64,000 nt of DNA from Actinomycetota bacterium (GCA_026392935.1 JAPLBE010000016.1:101381-165380), one strand, 5' to 3'; positions 8,986 to 21,324 are shown, counted from the first letter of the stretch. A program made the numbers and translations. Notes: a model not told the origin generated them from the letters alone.

Positions 8986-11900
8986 GTGAGTAAGAACCCT
9001 TCAACCCAGCTTCGCCTAGTGCGAGGTGCGGTTGAGGGGTTCTCTCTTTCCCTCAGCGATCAACAACGTTTATGTGTTGAACACCGTGGCTCTCCGCTGA
9101 TTATCACTGGCGCAACGGGCACAGGAAAAACTTCTGTACTTATCGAAGCTGCGTTATCGCGAATTTCTGCAGGACAGAAACCAGATTCAATTCTGATTCT
9201 TACCTACGGGCGAGATAGAGCATCTGAAATTCGAGATGCCATCGTTACTCGCTCAGAAAAGACGGCATACGAACCTCTTGCCAGAACTTTTCACTCACTT
9301 GCTTATTCAATCTTAAAGATGCGAACATCAGATGATTATCGTGAAATAGTTTTGCTTTCAGGTGCCGAGCAAGAAATGTACATCTCGGATTTACTCAAAG
9401 GTGATATCCAAGATGGATATAGAAGCTGGCATACAGATTTACATCGCAGCCCGCAATCACTTGGAGAGCCACTTGAAACTCAAGGATTTGTTCGAGAACT
9501 TCGCGATCTCATTATGCGTGCCAATGAACGTGGAATTACCCCAGATCAATTAGCCGAGCGCGGTCATCAACTTGGCGAAAAGTATTGGCCTGGAGCTGCA
9601 GATTTCTGGAAGAGATATTTAGGTTCGATGACGCTGCAGGAAATTTCTGCCGGCGATGCCAAAGTTCGTATCGATCCTTCAGAGATCATCAATACTGCAA
9701 TTAATTATCTTCGCGCTAATCAAGATCTTTTAACTGAGCTTCGCAAGCGCTTCACAACAATTATTGTCGATGAATTCCAAGAGAGCGATCCAGCTCAGCG
9801 CACTTTGCTATCACTTCTTACTGGCTCTGATCTCATTATTGTCGCTGATACTGCAAGTGCTGTTGGCCGCTTCCGCGGAGCAGATCCTGAAGGAGTCTCG
9901 GCAGTTCTAGATTCGTATCTGGCTGCAGGTGCGAAAAAGATTGAGCTGACAGAGAATTTCCGCGGAACACCTGTTGTGAGCACTGCGCGCTTAACCTCTG
10001 AATCAGAAGAGGCGCAATACATCGCATACCAATTCAAGCGAGCACATTTGATGCAAGGAATTCCGTACTCGCAGATGGCCGTCATTGTGCGTTCACATGG
10101 CCAGACTGCCTCTGCAATTCGCCGTGCATTTTCGCAAGTTTCAATTCCGACTGCGGGAGATATTGAAGCGCTAGCTAATAACGCTGCCATTGCGCCATTT
10201 TTATTACTCGCCCGCGTGGCAACGGGTGCACAACCTCTGAATTTAGAGACTGCCGAAAAGCTGCTTACAGCTGAATTCGGGGGAGCAACGTCGGTCTCAC
10301 TTAGGCGCACACGTGCTGCACTGTTAGCTGCGCGTGATGAAGCACAGGACAAACGCTCCGGCACACAACTTATCATCGATGCAATTCTTACAGGAGATAT
10401 TGCTATCGAAGATTCTGCAGAGTTAATGCGCGTTTATGCACTTCTGGCAGCGGCAAAGAAGTCAATCGCTAAGAAAACCGCAACTATTCATGATTTGCTC
10501 TGGGTCATTTGGAATACGGCAGAGACCAGTGATGGCATCAAACTCAGTGATGCGTGGCGAGATGCCGCGTTACGTGGTGGCGCACGAGGCGCAGCTGCTG
10601 ATCGCGATCTCGATGCCATGATTCAACTCTTTGATACCGCTGCGCGCCATATTGAACGCTTTCCTGGAGCAAAACCAAACTCTTTCCTTGCTGAAATCGA
10701 GAAAGAAACAATTGTCTCTGACCTCATCACTGCACGTGGTGTTCGTCCCGATGTTATTGAAATTCTTACCGTGCACTCTGCAAAAGGTCGTCAATGGCAG
10801 CATGTAGCAGTCGCCGGTGTGCAAGAAGGTGCATGGCCAAACTTAAAGCAACGAAGTTCGCTACTAGGTGCCGAGCGATTGGTAGAACGAGTTCGCCATG
10901 GTGATGATTTAGCGCAAGTTGCTCTCGACATGATTGCAGCATCGTCATTGGCAGAAGATGAAGCACGTCTATTTCACGTTGCAACAACTCGTGCCCGTCA
11001 ATCACTTCTTGTGACAGCAATATCGCGCGAAGATGCAACTCCATCAATCTTCTTTGAAGATCTTGCAGAGTCACTGCATGCCACGGACTCGGTAGTTGAA
11101 GTTCCACGACCACTTACTGCATCAGCACTTGTTGCAACCCTTCGCCGGGAAGTACATCTGTCTTCTAATAAAGATGCAGCATCGTTACTCAAGACGCTGA
11201 GTTCCAACGGAATACACGTGGCTACGCCATCGAATTGGCTGGGTTCTGCTCCAATGACTACGGATGCGCCTGTTATTGATGCTGGTGCACTTGTTCCAGT
11301 CTCCCCATCTGGAGCCGAAAATTTCACTGAATGCGGCCTTAAATGGTTCCTTGAAAAGAGCGGCGGTACCGATGGAGATTCCACTGCGCAATTATTGGGA
11401 TCTGTCATCCATGAATTCGCACGCCTTAAAGTGGAAGAACCCGGAATCACTGACGAACAATTACAGAGCAAACTAATTGATTCATGGTCGCTCATTGATG
11501 ATAGCCAAGGCTGGATAAGCAGCGCCGCACTTGCCCGTGCAAAGAAGATGTTAGAACGCTTCTCTGTATTTCATTCGAAATCACTTTCAGATAACAATCG
11601 TACGGTTGCTGGCGTCGAAAAGAGTTTCGAAATCACAGTGGGACGTGCACTCATCAGGGGAAATGTCGATCGCATTGAAGTTGATAGTGATGGCAAGCAT
11701 TACATCATCGACTTCAAAACCGGAAAGAAAGAAATTTCAGGAGATGATGCAAAGACCAACTTGCAGCTTGCGTGTTATCAACTAGGTGTAGTTCTCGATG
11801 GCTTTGAAGAGAAACTGAAATCTACAGAAGTTTTGGGTGCACAACTTGTCTACCTTGCAAGTAAGAATAAGAGTTACAGCACCCGCGAGCAAGATCCGTT

Positions 11901-12054
11901 GATTGATATAGAGGCAACGACTAACATCCTTGAAGAGATTGCCATCGGTATGGGAGCTGCCACATTTACTGCGCGTAAAAACGATATGTGCGGTAAGTGC
12001 AAAGTGAAACCTTCGTGTCCGTTGTATCTCGAAGGTAAGGCGGTGCATCAATGA
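8986..12054 (+). CDS. adnA: AdnA-like UvrD-family helicase/Fe-S RecB-type nuclease
   Basis: The first subunit of an AdnAB-type double-strand-break resection motor. The 1022-residue protein has an N-terminal superfamily 1 helicase with Walker A GATGTGKT at residues 42-49 and Walker B VDEFQ at about 261-265, and a late TTRARQSLLV motif VI. A C-terminal PD-(D/E)XK nuclease follows, with YIIDFKTGKKE and QLACYQLG. One Cys at 783 (ECGLKWFLE) and a C-terminal C1002-x2-C1005-x5-C1011 make the four-cysteine Fe-S staple known from AddB and AdnA. The start is GTG 8986. It overlaps adnB by 4 bp (ATGA). Its position upstream of nudC-uvrD2-whiB7 supports the AdnA assignment. Confidence 0.88.
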   Translation: MSKNPSTQLRLVRGAVEGFSLSLSDQQRLCVEHRGSPLIITGATGTGKTSVLIEAALSRISAGQKPDSILILTYGRDRASEIRDAIVTRSEKTAYEPLARTFHSLAYSILKMRTSDDYREIVLLSGAEQEMYISDLLKGDIQDGYRSWHTDLHRSPQSLGEPLETQGFVRELRDLIMRANERGITPDQLAERGHQLGEKYWPGAADFWKRYLGSMTLQEISAGDAKVRIDPSEIINTAINYLRANQDLLTELRKRFTTIIVDEFQESDPAQRTLLSLLTGSDLIIVADTASAVGRFRGADPEGVSAVLDSYLAAGAKKIELTENFRGTPVVSTARLTSESEEAQYIAYQFKRAHLMQGIPYSQMAVIVRSHGQTASAIRRAFSQVSIPTAGDIEALANNAAIAPFLLLARVATGAQPLNLETAEKLLTAEFGGATSVSLRRTRAALLAARDEAQDKRSGTQLIIDAILTGDIAIEDSAELMRVYALLAAAKKSIAKKTATIHDLLWVIWNTAETSDGIKLSDAWRDAALRGGARGAAADRDLDAMIQLFDTAARHIERFPGAKPNSFLAEIEKETIVSDLITARGVRPDVIEILTVHSAKGRQWQHVAVAGVQEGAWPNLKQRSSLLGAERLVERVRHGDDLAQVALDMIAASSLAEDEARLFHVATTRARQSLLVTAISREDATPSIFFEDLAESLHATDSVVEVPRPLTASALVATLRREVHLSSNKDAASLLKTLSSNGIHVATPSNWLGSAPMTTDAPVIDAGALVPVSPSGAENFTECGLKWFLEKSGGTDGDSTAQLLGSVIHEFARLKVEEPGITDEQLQSKLIDSWSLIDDSQGWISSAALARAKKMLERFSVFHSKSLSDNNRTVAGVEKSFEITVGRALIRGNVDRIEVDSDGKHYIIDFKTGKKEISGDDAKTNLQLACYQLGVVLDGFEEKLKSTEVLGAQLVYLASKNKSYSTREQDPLIDIEATTNILEEIAIGMGAATFTARKNDMCGKCKVKPSCPLYLEGKAVHQ

Positions 12055-15000
12055 GCGCCATCAACGAAAAGTATTCACCAGACCAAGTCGCCCAGATGAT
12101 TATCTCGATAGATCCAACGTTTCACCTTCCATCCGATGAACAACGCCCCATTATTTCGATTCACGATAATCCTCTCGAACCTGCTGTAGTAATCGCAGGA
12201 GCAGGGTCAGGAAAGACTGAGACAATGGCTGCAAGAGTTCTCTATCTTGTTGCTAATGAGATTGCGCGCCCGGATCAAATTCTCGGCCTGACATTTACTC
12301 GCAAAGCTGCTGGCGAACTCAATACTCGAATTCGTAAGCGTTTACGCCAGTTTCAGCAGGCGCAAGATAAAGCAGGCATCCCAAGAACTTTCACTAGCCT
12401 TGATACAGCGGTAACTACTTATCATTCCTACGCTGGGCGCTTACTCAGCGAACATGCCATTCGATATGGCATCGATGCTGATGTTCAACCACTTGGCGAA
12501 GCAGCGCTCTGGATGTCTGCAAATAAGTTGGTACGCGAATGGGATGACGGAATCTTTGCAACAACTGATGCAGCAAGCACGGTTGTCAACGATTTATTGG
12601 GACTTACCTCAATGGTTCTCGAACATCGTGTCACAGTAGATCAAATCCGTAGCGCAGATGAAAAAGTGCTGCACGAGCTCATGCAGATGACCGGCGCAAC
12701 AAATAAAGAGACTCGCAAGGTTGGAAAAGTTCTTAATCAGAGAATTGCAATGTTACCCATGATGGAAGCATTCCTTGAAGCACGTCGCCAATCAGGTGAA
12801 CTATCTTTCGATGACCAGATTTCTTTGGCGGCAGATATATCAGTGAACTTCCCTGATGTCGGAATTCTAGAGCGGGCTAAATATCCAGTTGTTTTACTTG
12901 ATGAGTATCAAGATACGTCGCAATCACAAGTCAGGTTGTTATCGTCCCTCTTTGGAAATGGTCATCCAGTCACAGCCGTCGGAGATCCATGCCAGTCGAT
13001 TTACACATGGCGCGGTGCATCTTCTGGAACAATCAGTGCTTTCAATAAAAACTTTCCCAAGGCCGAAAGTTCGACTGGAAAGAGCGTATACGAACTTCTG
13101 ACTACATACCGAAACGATGAAGCCATTCTTACTTTGGCTAATGAAATTTCTGCAGATGTCCGTAAAGATGAAGGCATAACGGTTGCAGCGCTGAAGCCAC
13201 GCAAAGGCGCAGGCAAGGGTGATCTCAGCTGTGGTGCATTTGAAAATCTTGAAGGCGAAGCAACTGCAATCGCTGAATACTTTGCTCCACTCTGGAATAA
13301 CCCTGATCGCATAAAGCCAGGAACAAAAGTTCCTAAAACTTTCGCAGTCCTGGTTCGCAAAAGAGCACAGATAGCGCTGATTCAAGAGGCATTGGCAAAG
13401 GCTGGAATACCCTCTGAAGTCCTTGGTTTAGGCGGACTTGTGCATGTTCCAGAGATCGCAGATGTAGTTGCCATGCTTAAAGTCATCAACAATCCCGATG
13501 CAGGTGCATCGCTGATGCGCCATCTAACTGGCCCTCGCATCAACTTAGGCCCACGCGATATTGCCGCGCTAGGTCGTTATGCGCGCTCACGTTCTGAATC
13601 TCTTTCATCGGATAGCCGCAGTATCGTCAAAAATATTGTTGCAGGGAATCCGCAATCAGCAGAAGCTGATGATCAATTCATCGGAAGCGTCATTGACGCA
13701 CTTGATGAGATTGAAAAATGCGACGCTTCGAAATTTAGTAGCGCTGGGTTCCAGCGACTATCTGCATTTGCATCCGACCTGCGCCGTCTTCGCTCGCGTG
13801 CATCTGCCCCCATTACAGATTTGATTGTGGACATAGAGCGCTATCTCAGCGTAGAGACTGAAGTCATGTTGCGAGATGGTGGCACACATGGTCGTCGCCA
13901 CCTCGATCGCTTTATGGATGAAGCAGCAAAGTTCGCGCGAAATGGTGGAACTCTCTCTGCCTTCTTGCAGTGGCTCGATGTTGCAAGTGAAGAAGAAGGT
14001 GGACTAAAGGCTGGTGCACCAGAAGTCGATGCCACTGTTGTGCAAATTCTTACTATCCATATGTCTAAGGGCGCTGAATGGGATGTGGTTGCAGTTCCAG
14101 GTCTTGCTCAAGGAAACTTCCCGGGCGCAAATGCATCTGATCCAGATAACTGGATTACTAACGAACGACATATCCCATTTTCGCTTCGCGGTGATAGCGA
14201 TATTTTGCCAAACTTTTCGTGGAACGCGGCTACAACAAATGCTCAAGCCAAAGCGCGTATCGATGAATTTGCCCAAGAGTGCGTTGATTTCAAAATGCGC
14301 GAAGAGATTCGACTCGGTTATGTTGCAATGACTCGAGCACGTACACATCTCTTCTGTTCTACATCATTCTGGCGTGATGGTGTAAAGCCAGTTCCAGTTT
14401 CTGTTTTGTATGAGAAAGTCCACGCGGTTGCATCCGCTGTGGGCAGTGTGATTTCAGCTGCTATTGCGCCGGCCAGCACTGATCGCAATCCAGCAGAAGA
14501 CATCGAAATTACTTCGCAATGGCCCAGAGATCCACTCGGAGATCGACGTGCTGATTTCGATCGCACCGTCGCACTCGTGCAATCCGCACACCCGCTAGAT
14601 CTTGATGCACCAGCTCCAGAAGAACTCCGTGAATTCATTGATGATGCACGTGCAATTATTTCTGAATTCCAAGAATTTCGTTTAGGTGCCGCAGAAGTAC
14701 ATCTTCCCGCACGCCTGTCGACATCAACGTTAATTGCGTTGCATGAAAATCCTGCTGAGCTTGCACGAAGTATTCGACGCCCGATGCCACGGGCAATGGA
14801 TGAATTCTCTCATCGCGGTACCGCGTTCCACCTTTGGATAGAGAACCATTTCAATGCAAAAACACTCTTCGATGATGAAGAATTTGATCTTCTTACTCCG
14901 CTAGAAGATGATCAGAAACTCGAAGATCTGAAGAAAAAGTGGCTGGCATCCGATTGGGCTTCACTAGAGCCACATGCAGTTGAAGTCCCATTCGAAACAG

Positions 15001-15272
15001 TTATTGCTGGAGTTCTGGTTCGCGGTCGAATTGATGCAGTCTATAAAACTGAGACTGGATTTGAAGTTGTTGACTGGAAGACCGGTTCTAAAATTCTTGG
15101 TGAATCCTCTGCCGTGCAACTTGCGGTCTATCGATTAGCCTGGGCAAAACTTCAGAGTATTCCTGTAGCAAAAGTATCTGCTGCATTTCATTATGTGCCA
15201 ACAAATAAAACAGACCGGCGAGCTGATCTTCTCAGTGAAGAACAACTCGCCGATCTGTTATTGCTGAAGTAA
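12051..15272 (+). CDS. adnB: AdnB-like UvrD-family helicase/RecB-type nuclease
   Basis: Second subunit of the AdnAB-type helicase-nuclease, 1073 residues. The helicase core has a Q-motif-like LPSDEQRPII, Walker A GAGSGKTET at 50-58, LTFTRKAAGEL (Ia), VVLLDEYQDTSQSQ (II), AVGDPCQSIYTWRGA (III), ILTIHMSKGAEWDVV (V) and GYVAMTRARTHLF (VI). All motor motifs look intact. The C-terminal nuclease carries the GRIDAV, FEVVDWKTG and QLAVYRLAW motifs of the RecB family. Unlike AdnA there is no C-terminal cysteine staple. Translation is coupled to adnA through ATGA. The gene converges on katG with a 10 bp gap. Confidence 0.9.
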   Translation: MSAINEKYSPDQVAQMIISIDPTFHLPSDEQRPIISIHDNPLEPAVVIAGAGSGKTETMAARVLYLVANEIARPDQILGLTFTRKAAGELNTRIRKRLRQFQQAQDKAGIPRTFTSLDTAVTTYHSYAGRLLSEHAIRYGIDADVQPLGEAALWMSANKLVREWDDGIFATTDAASTVVNDLLGLTSMVLEHRVTVDQIRSADEKVLHELMQMTGATNKETRKVGKVLNQRIAMLPMMEAFLEARRQSGELSFDDQISLAADISVNFPDVGILERAKYPVVLLDEYQDTSQSQVRLLSSLFGNGHPVTAVGDPCQSIYTWRGASSGTISAFNKNFPKAESSTGKSVYELLTTYRNDEAILTLANEISADVRKDEGITVAALKPRKGAGKGDLSCGAFENLEGEATAIAEYFAPLWNNPDRIKPGTKVPKTFAVLVRKRAQIALIQEALAKAGIPSEVLGLGGLVHVPEIADVVAMLKVINNPDAGASLMRHLTGPRINLGPRDIAALGRYARSRSESLSSDSRSIVKNIVAGNPQSAEADDQFIGSVIDALDEIEKCDASKFSSAGFQRLSAFASDLRRLRSRASAPITDLIVDIERYLSVETEVMLRDGGTHGRRHLDRFMDEAAKFARNGGTLSAFLQWLDVASEEEGGLKAGAPEVDATVVQILTIHMSKGAEWDVVAVPGLAQGNFPGANASDPDNWITNERHIPFSLRGDSDILPNFSWNAATTNAQAKARIDEFAQECVDFKMREEIRLGYVAMTRARTHLFCSTSFWRDGVKPVPVSVLYEKVHAVASAVGSVISAAIAPASTDRNPAEDIEITSQWPRDPLGDRRADFDRTVALVQSAHPLDLDAPAPEELREFIDDARAIISEFQEFRLGAAEVHLPARLSTSTLIALHENPAELARSIRRPMPRAMDEFSHRGTAFHLWIENHFNAKTLFDDEEFDLLTPLEDDQKLEDLKKKWLASDWASLEPHAVEVPFETVIAGVLVRGRIDAVYKTETGFEVVDWKTGSKILGESSAVQLAVYRLAWAKLQSIPVAKVSAAFHYVPTNKTDRRADLLSEEQLADLLLLK

Positions 15273-15282
15273 TTAGCTCCTC

Positions 15283-18353
<3,071 letters not shown>

Positions 18354-18359
18354 CCCCAC

Positions 18360-18365
18360 AGACTA
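18360..18365 (-). promoter_or_regulatory. Predicted -10 element of the EEP-family gene
   Basis: TAGTCT on the minus strand, 6 nt before the GTG at 18353. It abuts the nudC -10 element with a single base between, in the pattern AGACTA-G-TAACCT. Confidence 0.5.
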
Positions 18366-18366
18366 G

Positions 18367-18372
18367 TAACCT
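18367..18372 (+). promoter_or_regulatory. Predicted -10 element of nudC (leaderless)
   Basis: TAACCT on the plus strand, 6 nt before the nudC GTG at 18379. There is no Shine-Dalgarno sequence in the 25 bp available. Confidence 0.55.
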
Positions 18373-18378
18373 GCACCT

Positions 18379-19308
18379 GTGAGCGCGATAAATCAGCATC
18401 CTTCCCGCATAGATCGCGCTGGAGATTTGCGTACGAATCAAAATACTTTGGATCAGTTGTGGAACCAAGCACGAATCCTGCAGATATCGGAAGGACGAAT
18501 AGCAGCTACAGGAACGCAACTCGCTTACATTTCTGCCGCAGATGCTGCGCAGTTGATTGCGACGGGGCGTTTTTCAGAGGGCAGTAGATATTTTCTGGGA
18601 TTAGATATTGAAAGTCGAACACCATTTTTTGCATGGGATACACAGTGGGTTAAGACCCTGAGTGATGAAGAGAAAAGTGAAGGCTTCTCAACAGTTCGAG
18701 AAATTGGTGCGCAACTTTCAGAGCAAGAGTTAGAGCTTTCGCTGCACGCAATTGCTTTAAGTAATTGGCATAGCGCGCACCCGCGATGTCCACGTTGTGG
18801 TGGTGCGACAAAAGTTGATCTCGGCGGAGCGGCACGTTTATGCGAAACAGATCAGAGTCAGCATCATCCGCGCACTGATTCAGCTGTCATAGTTCTTGTG
18901 AAAGATCGTAGCGATCGCATTTTGCTAGGACACCAACCGGTATGGCCAGAGGGACGATTCTCAACATTTGCTGGCTTCTTAGAACCTGGTGAAACTTTTG
19001 AACAATGTGTATCCCGTGAAATTTTCGAAGAGTCAGCGGTGACCGTGAGCGAGATTAAGTATTTAGGTTCGCAACCGTGGCCGTTTCCAGCAAGCATCAT
19101 GATTTCTTTTGAAGCAGTGACAGATAATCCAGAGGATGCTCGCGGTGATGGTCAAGAAATTACCGAAGTTAAATGGTTTAGCCGCGCAGAATTATTAGCT
19201 GCAGCTAAAGATAAATCACTTTTACTACCACCATCTATATCTGTTGCTCGCAAAATGATTGAACGTTGGCTTGGTGAAAGCGCCCCCGGCGGAGAAACAT
19301 GGCGGTAG
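18379..19308 (+). CDS. nudC: NAD(H) diphosphatase NudC
   Basis: A 309-residue Nudix hydrolase that splits NADH to NMNH and AMP and, in E. coli, removes NAD caps from RNA. It has the NudC layout: an N-terminal domain, a central zinc ribbon (CPRCGG then RLCETDQSQHHPR) and a C-terminal Nudix box GFLEPGETFEQCVSREIFEE, followed by the NudC-specific SQPWPFPASIM. The fourth zinc ligand is not Cys; a DxxxHxPR-like segment replaces it, which I believe is common in actinobacterial NudC. GTG start. The uvrD2-like gene begins 4 bp after its stop. The nudC-uvrD2 order matches the mycobacterial arrangement. Confidence 0.94.
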   Translation: MSAINQHPSRIDRAGDLRTNQNTLDQLWNQARILQISEGRIAATGTQLAYISAADAAQLIATGRFSEGSRYFLGLDIESRTPFFAWDTQWVKTLSDEEKSEGFSTVREIGAQLSEQELELSLHAIALSNWHSAHPRCPRCGGATKVDLGGAARLCETDQSQHHPRTDSAVIVLVKDRSDRILLGHQPVWPEGRFSTFAGFLEPGETFEQCVSREIFEESAVTVSEIKYLGSQPWPFPASIMISFEAVTDNPEDARGDGQEITEVKWFSRAELLAAAKDKSLLLPPSISVARKMIERWLGESAPGGETWR

Positions 19309-19312
19309 ATCT

Positions 19313-20968
19313 GTGGCAGTAGAAGATTCCATTCTTGCCGCACTCGATTCTGAACAACGCGCAGTGGCGCTGGCTACACGCGGACCTGTCTGTGTTATTG
19401 CTGGAGCAGGTACTGGAAAAACTCGCGCAATCACCCATCGCATTGCTTATGCAGCAGCTATCGGCACAATGGATCCGCAAAAGGTTTTGGCACTCACATT
19501 CACAGCAAAAGCTGCAGGCGAGATGCGTGCCCGACTTCGCACACTGGGTGTTCCTACCGTTGCCGCGCGCACAATTCACTCAGCAGCGCTAAAGCAACTG
19601 CTTTACTTCTGGCCATCAGTATTTGGAGGCCGAACTCCAGACTTAATTACAACAAAGACCGGATTTCTCTCAGAGGCGATAAACCGCGCAGGGCTTAGCG
19701 AATCATTGCGTGCAACTAATCGAGAACTGATGAGAGACATTGCTTCAGAAATTGAATGGGCAAAAGTTTCACAAGTGGCACCGACAGATTATGTAGATCA
19801 AGTTGGCCGTCGCATGCAAAAACCGCGTGTTCTGCCAGAGCAGATGGTTCAGATCTACACAGCATATGAATCGATTAAGAAACAAGAACTTGCCATCGAT
19901 TTTGAAGATGTGTTACTTCTCTGTTCAGCAATGCTTGAACAAGAGCGAGAGGTCCGCGAGCGAGTGCAAGATCAATATAGATATTTCACCATCGATGAAT
20001 ACCAGGACATTTCTCCTATTCAACAACGTTTAATAAATGCTTGGCTTGGAACGCGAAAAGATATCTGCGTTGTTGGAGATCCTGCACAAACGATTTATTC
20101 ATTTGCTGGTGCAACACCAGTCTTCCTCAACTCCTTTACTCAAAGATTTCCTGAAGCCCAAGTAATTCGTCTGACAACTGGATACCGATCAACTCCCGAA
20201 ATTACCTTTGCAGCGAATGCTCTTCTACGCTCTGCCACGATGGGACAAGAACTCGTTGCATTTAATACTCATGGCTCGAAACCCGTAGTTACCGGTTATT
20301 CTGATGAGAGCGCTGAGATAAGCGGTGTTATGAAAGAAATTAATGAGCTACTAAGCACCGGTACTCAACCTCAAGAGATTGCAATTTTGGCTCGAACAAA
20401 TGCCCAATTAAAGGGCGCCGAAAAGGCGATGCTTGCGCAGAACATCCCTTATCAAGTTCGCAACACTGAGCGATTTTTTGAGCGCAGAGAGATTCGCGAT
20501 TTTCTTAAACAAGTTCGCCAAGCATCTGTTATTCCGGCAGAGGGCCAAGGGTGGATCGATGAATTGCGTTCCATTGCGCAGCCGTATCTAACGGGCGAAG
20601 CAATTGATGGAATTGCCGCACTCTTACATTTAGCCCGTGAGTTAGATGCAGATGATAATTTTTCACCGAAAACTCTGCGCGGATATCTTCGTGAAGTCGA
20701 AGATCGCGTGCAGCAAAACAATCCACCAACAATGCCTGTGGTTACTCTTGCAACTCTGCATGCTGCAAAGGGACTTGAATGGGATCGCGTATTTCTTATC
20801 GGCGCCTCAGAGGGCCAACTTCCGCTGACCAACAGCGCAGGCGAAGCTGTAGTCGATGAGGAGCGCAGGCTCTTTTACGTGGGAATTACGCGTGCCAAGG
20901 CTGATCTTCATATCTCGTATAGGGGAAATCCGAGCTCATTCCTGCGTGAAGCCAGCCTCCTGGCCTAG
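19313..20968 (+). CDS. uvrD2: UvrD2-like superfamily 1 DNA helicase, lacking the C-terminal domains
   Basis: A 551-residue ATP-dependent 3'-5' DNA helicase with Q-motif LDSEQRAVAL, Walker A GAGTGKT at 31-37, LTFTAKAAGEM, FTIDEYQDISPIQQ (II), VVGDPAQTIYSFAGA (III), LTTGYRSTPEI (IV), TLHAAKGLEWDRVFLIG (V) and FYVGITRAKADLH (VI). It stops 20 residues after motif VI. The mycobacterial UvrD2 continues with an HRDC domain and a tetracysteine motif; both are absent here. The frame is open upstream to a TTG at 19259, but that overlaps nudC. The GTG at 19313, 4 bp after the nudC stop, is the better start. Position before whiB7 supports the orthology. Confidence 0.9.
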   Translation: MAVEDSILAALDSEQRAVALATRGPVCVIAGAGTGKTRAITHRIAYAAAIGTMDPQKVLALTFTAKAAGEMRARLRTLGVPTVAARTIHSAALKQLLYFWPSVFGGRTPDLITTKTGFLSEAINRAGLSESLRATNRELMRDIASEIEWAKVSQVAPTDYVDQVGRRMQKPRVLPEQMVQIYTAYESIKKQELAIDFEDVLLLCSAMLEQEREVRERVQDQYRYFTIDEYQDISPIQQRLINAWLGTRKDICVVGDPAQTIYSFAGATPVFLNSFTQRFPEAQVIRLTTGYRSTPEITFAANALLRSATMGQELVAFNTHGSKPVVTGYSDESAEISGVMKEINELLSTGTQPQEIAILARTNAQLKGAEKAMLAQNIPYQVRNTERFFERREIRDFLKQVRQASVIPAEGQGWIDELRSIAQPYLTGEAIDGIAALLHLARELDADDNFSPKTLRGYLREVEDRVQQNNPPTMPVVTLATLHAAKGLEWDRVFLIGASEGQLPLTNSAGEAVVDEERRLFYVGITRAKADLHISYRGNPSSFLREASLLA

Positions 20969-20969
20969 A

Positions 20970-21011
20970 TAATTAATTGGGTTGCATCTTCATATCGTCA
21001 TCGCGTACCCT
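20970..21011 (+). promoter_or_regulatory. Predicted WhiB7-type promoter of the whiB7 leader
   Basis: A -35 TTGCAT (20982-20987) and a -10 TACCCT (21006-21011) are 18 bp apart. An AT-only tract, ATTAATT-like, spans 20968-20978 and is separated from the -35 hexamer by exactly three G. In mycobacteria the WhiB7 AT-hook binds an AT-rich stretch about 3 bp upstream of the -35 at its own and target promoters. Transcription would start near 21018. The upstream end overlaps the uvrD2 stop codon. Confidence 0.6.
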
Positions 21012-21052
21012 TTTACTCCGGACAAAAGTCCACGTACAAAGAAGGGGTTGAA

Positions 21053-21202
21053 ATGAACGCAATATTCACTTCAACAATCACAGCAGGCGCACGCGCTGCT
21101 GTTCCTTCTCATGCTCATACAACCTCAAAAACTGCTGCTAAGCGCTGGTTCTACGCCAACTTTTATGCAGTGGATGAGGCCACGGGAGCACTAATCGGCT
21201 AA
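21053..21202 (+). CDS. Leader ORF (uORF) of whiB7, 49 codons
   Basis: A small ORF with a clear Shine-Dalgarno AAGGGG (21042-21047) 5 nt before its ATG. The peptide begins MNAIFTSTITAGARAAV, has a basic-aromatic centre KRWFYANFYAV and ends DEATGALIG. I recognise no known family. Its position explains it best: promoter, uORF, intrinsic terminator, whiB7. The codons for Asp-Glu-Ala near the end contain TGAGGCC, complementary to the 5' arm of the terminator. In mycobacteria and Streptomyces a uORF of this kind couples translation inhibition to whiB7 read-through. The peptide sequence may matter less than its being translated. Confidence 0.7.
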   Translation: MNAIFTSTITAGARAAVPSHAHTTSKTAAKRWFYANFYAVDEATGALIG

Positions 21203-21229
21203 TACCGAATACGACCCACAAGGGCCTCA
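21175..21229 (+). promoter_or_regulatory. Possible antiterminator pairing in the whiB7 leader
   Basis: TGAGGCC at 21175-21181, inside the uORF, is perfectly complementary to GGCCTCA at 21223-21229, which is part of the 5' arm of the downstream terminator. The two structures are mutually exclusive. A ribosome moving through the last uORF codons would hide the upstream half and favour termination. A ribosome stalled earlier would leave it free. This is inference from base pairing only; 7 bp with a 41-nt loop is modest. Confidence 0.45.
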
Positions 21230-21259
21230 AATCCACAAAGGATTTGTAGGTCCTTTTTT
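21220..21259 (+). terminator. Intrinsic terminator between the leader ORF and whiB7
   Basis: The stem AAGGGCCTCAAATCC (21220-21234) pairs with GGATTTGTAGGTCCTT (21240-21255) around the loop ACAAA. That is 15 pairs with one bulged T and one G-U, followed directly by a T-tract. It lies 65 bp before the whiB7 start, so unless read through it would stop transcription before the gene. Confidence 0.85.
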
Positions 21260-21324
21260 ATTTCCATAAAACCAACCAAAAAAAGAAGAAAGTAAGATCA
21301 CACAAGAGAGAAGAGGTGAGGACT

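Noticed and set aside
9795-10376. 193-codon open frame on the minus strand inside the adnA gene
   Set aside because: It lies wholly antisense to a well-supported helicase domain and has no recognisable motif or ribosome-binding site; a shadow frame.
10998-11495. 165-codon antisense frame in the nuclease half of adnA
   Set aside because: Low-complexity Ser-rich composition, no start signal, complement of conserved coding sequence.
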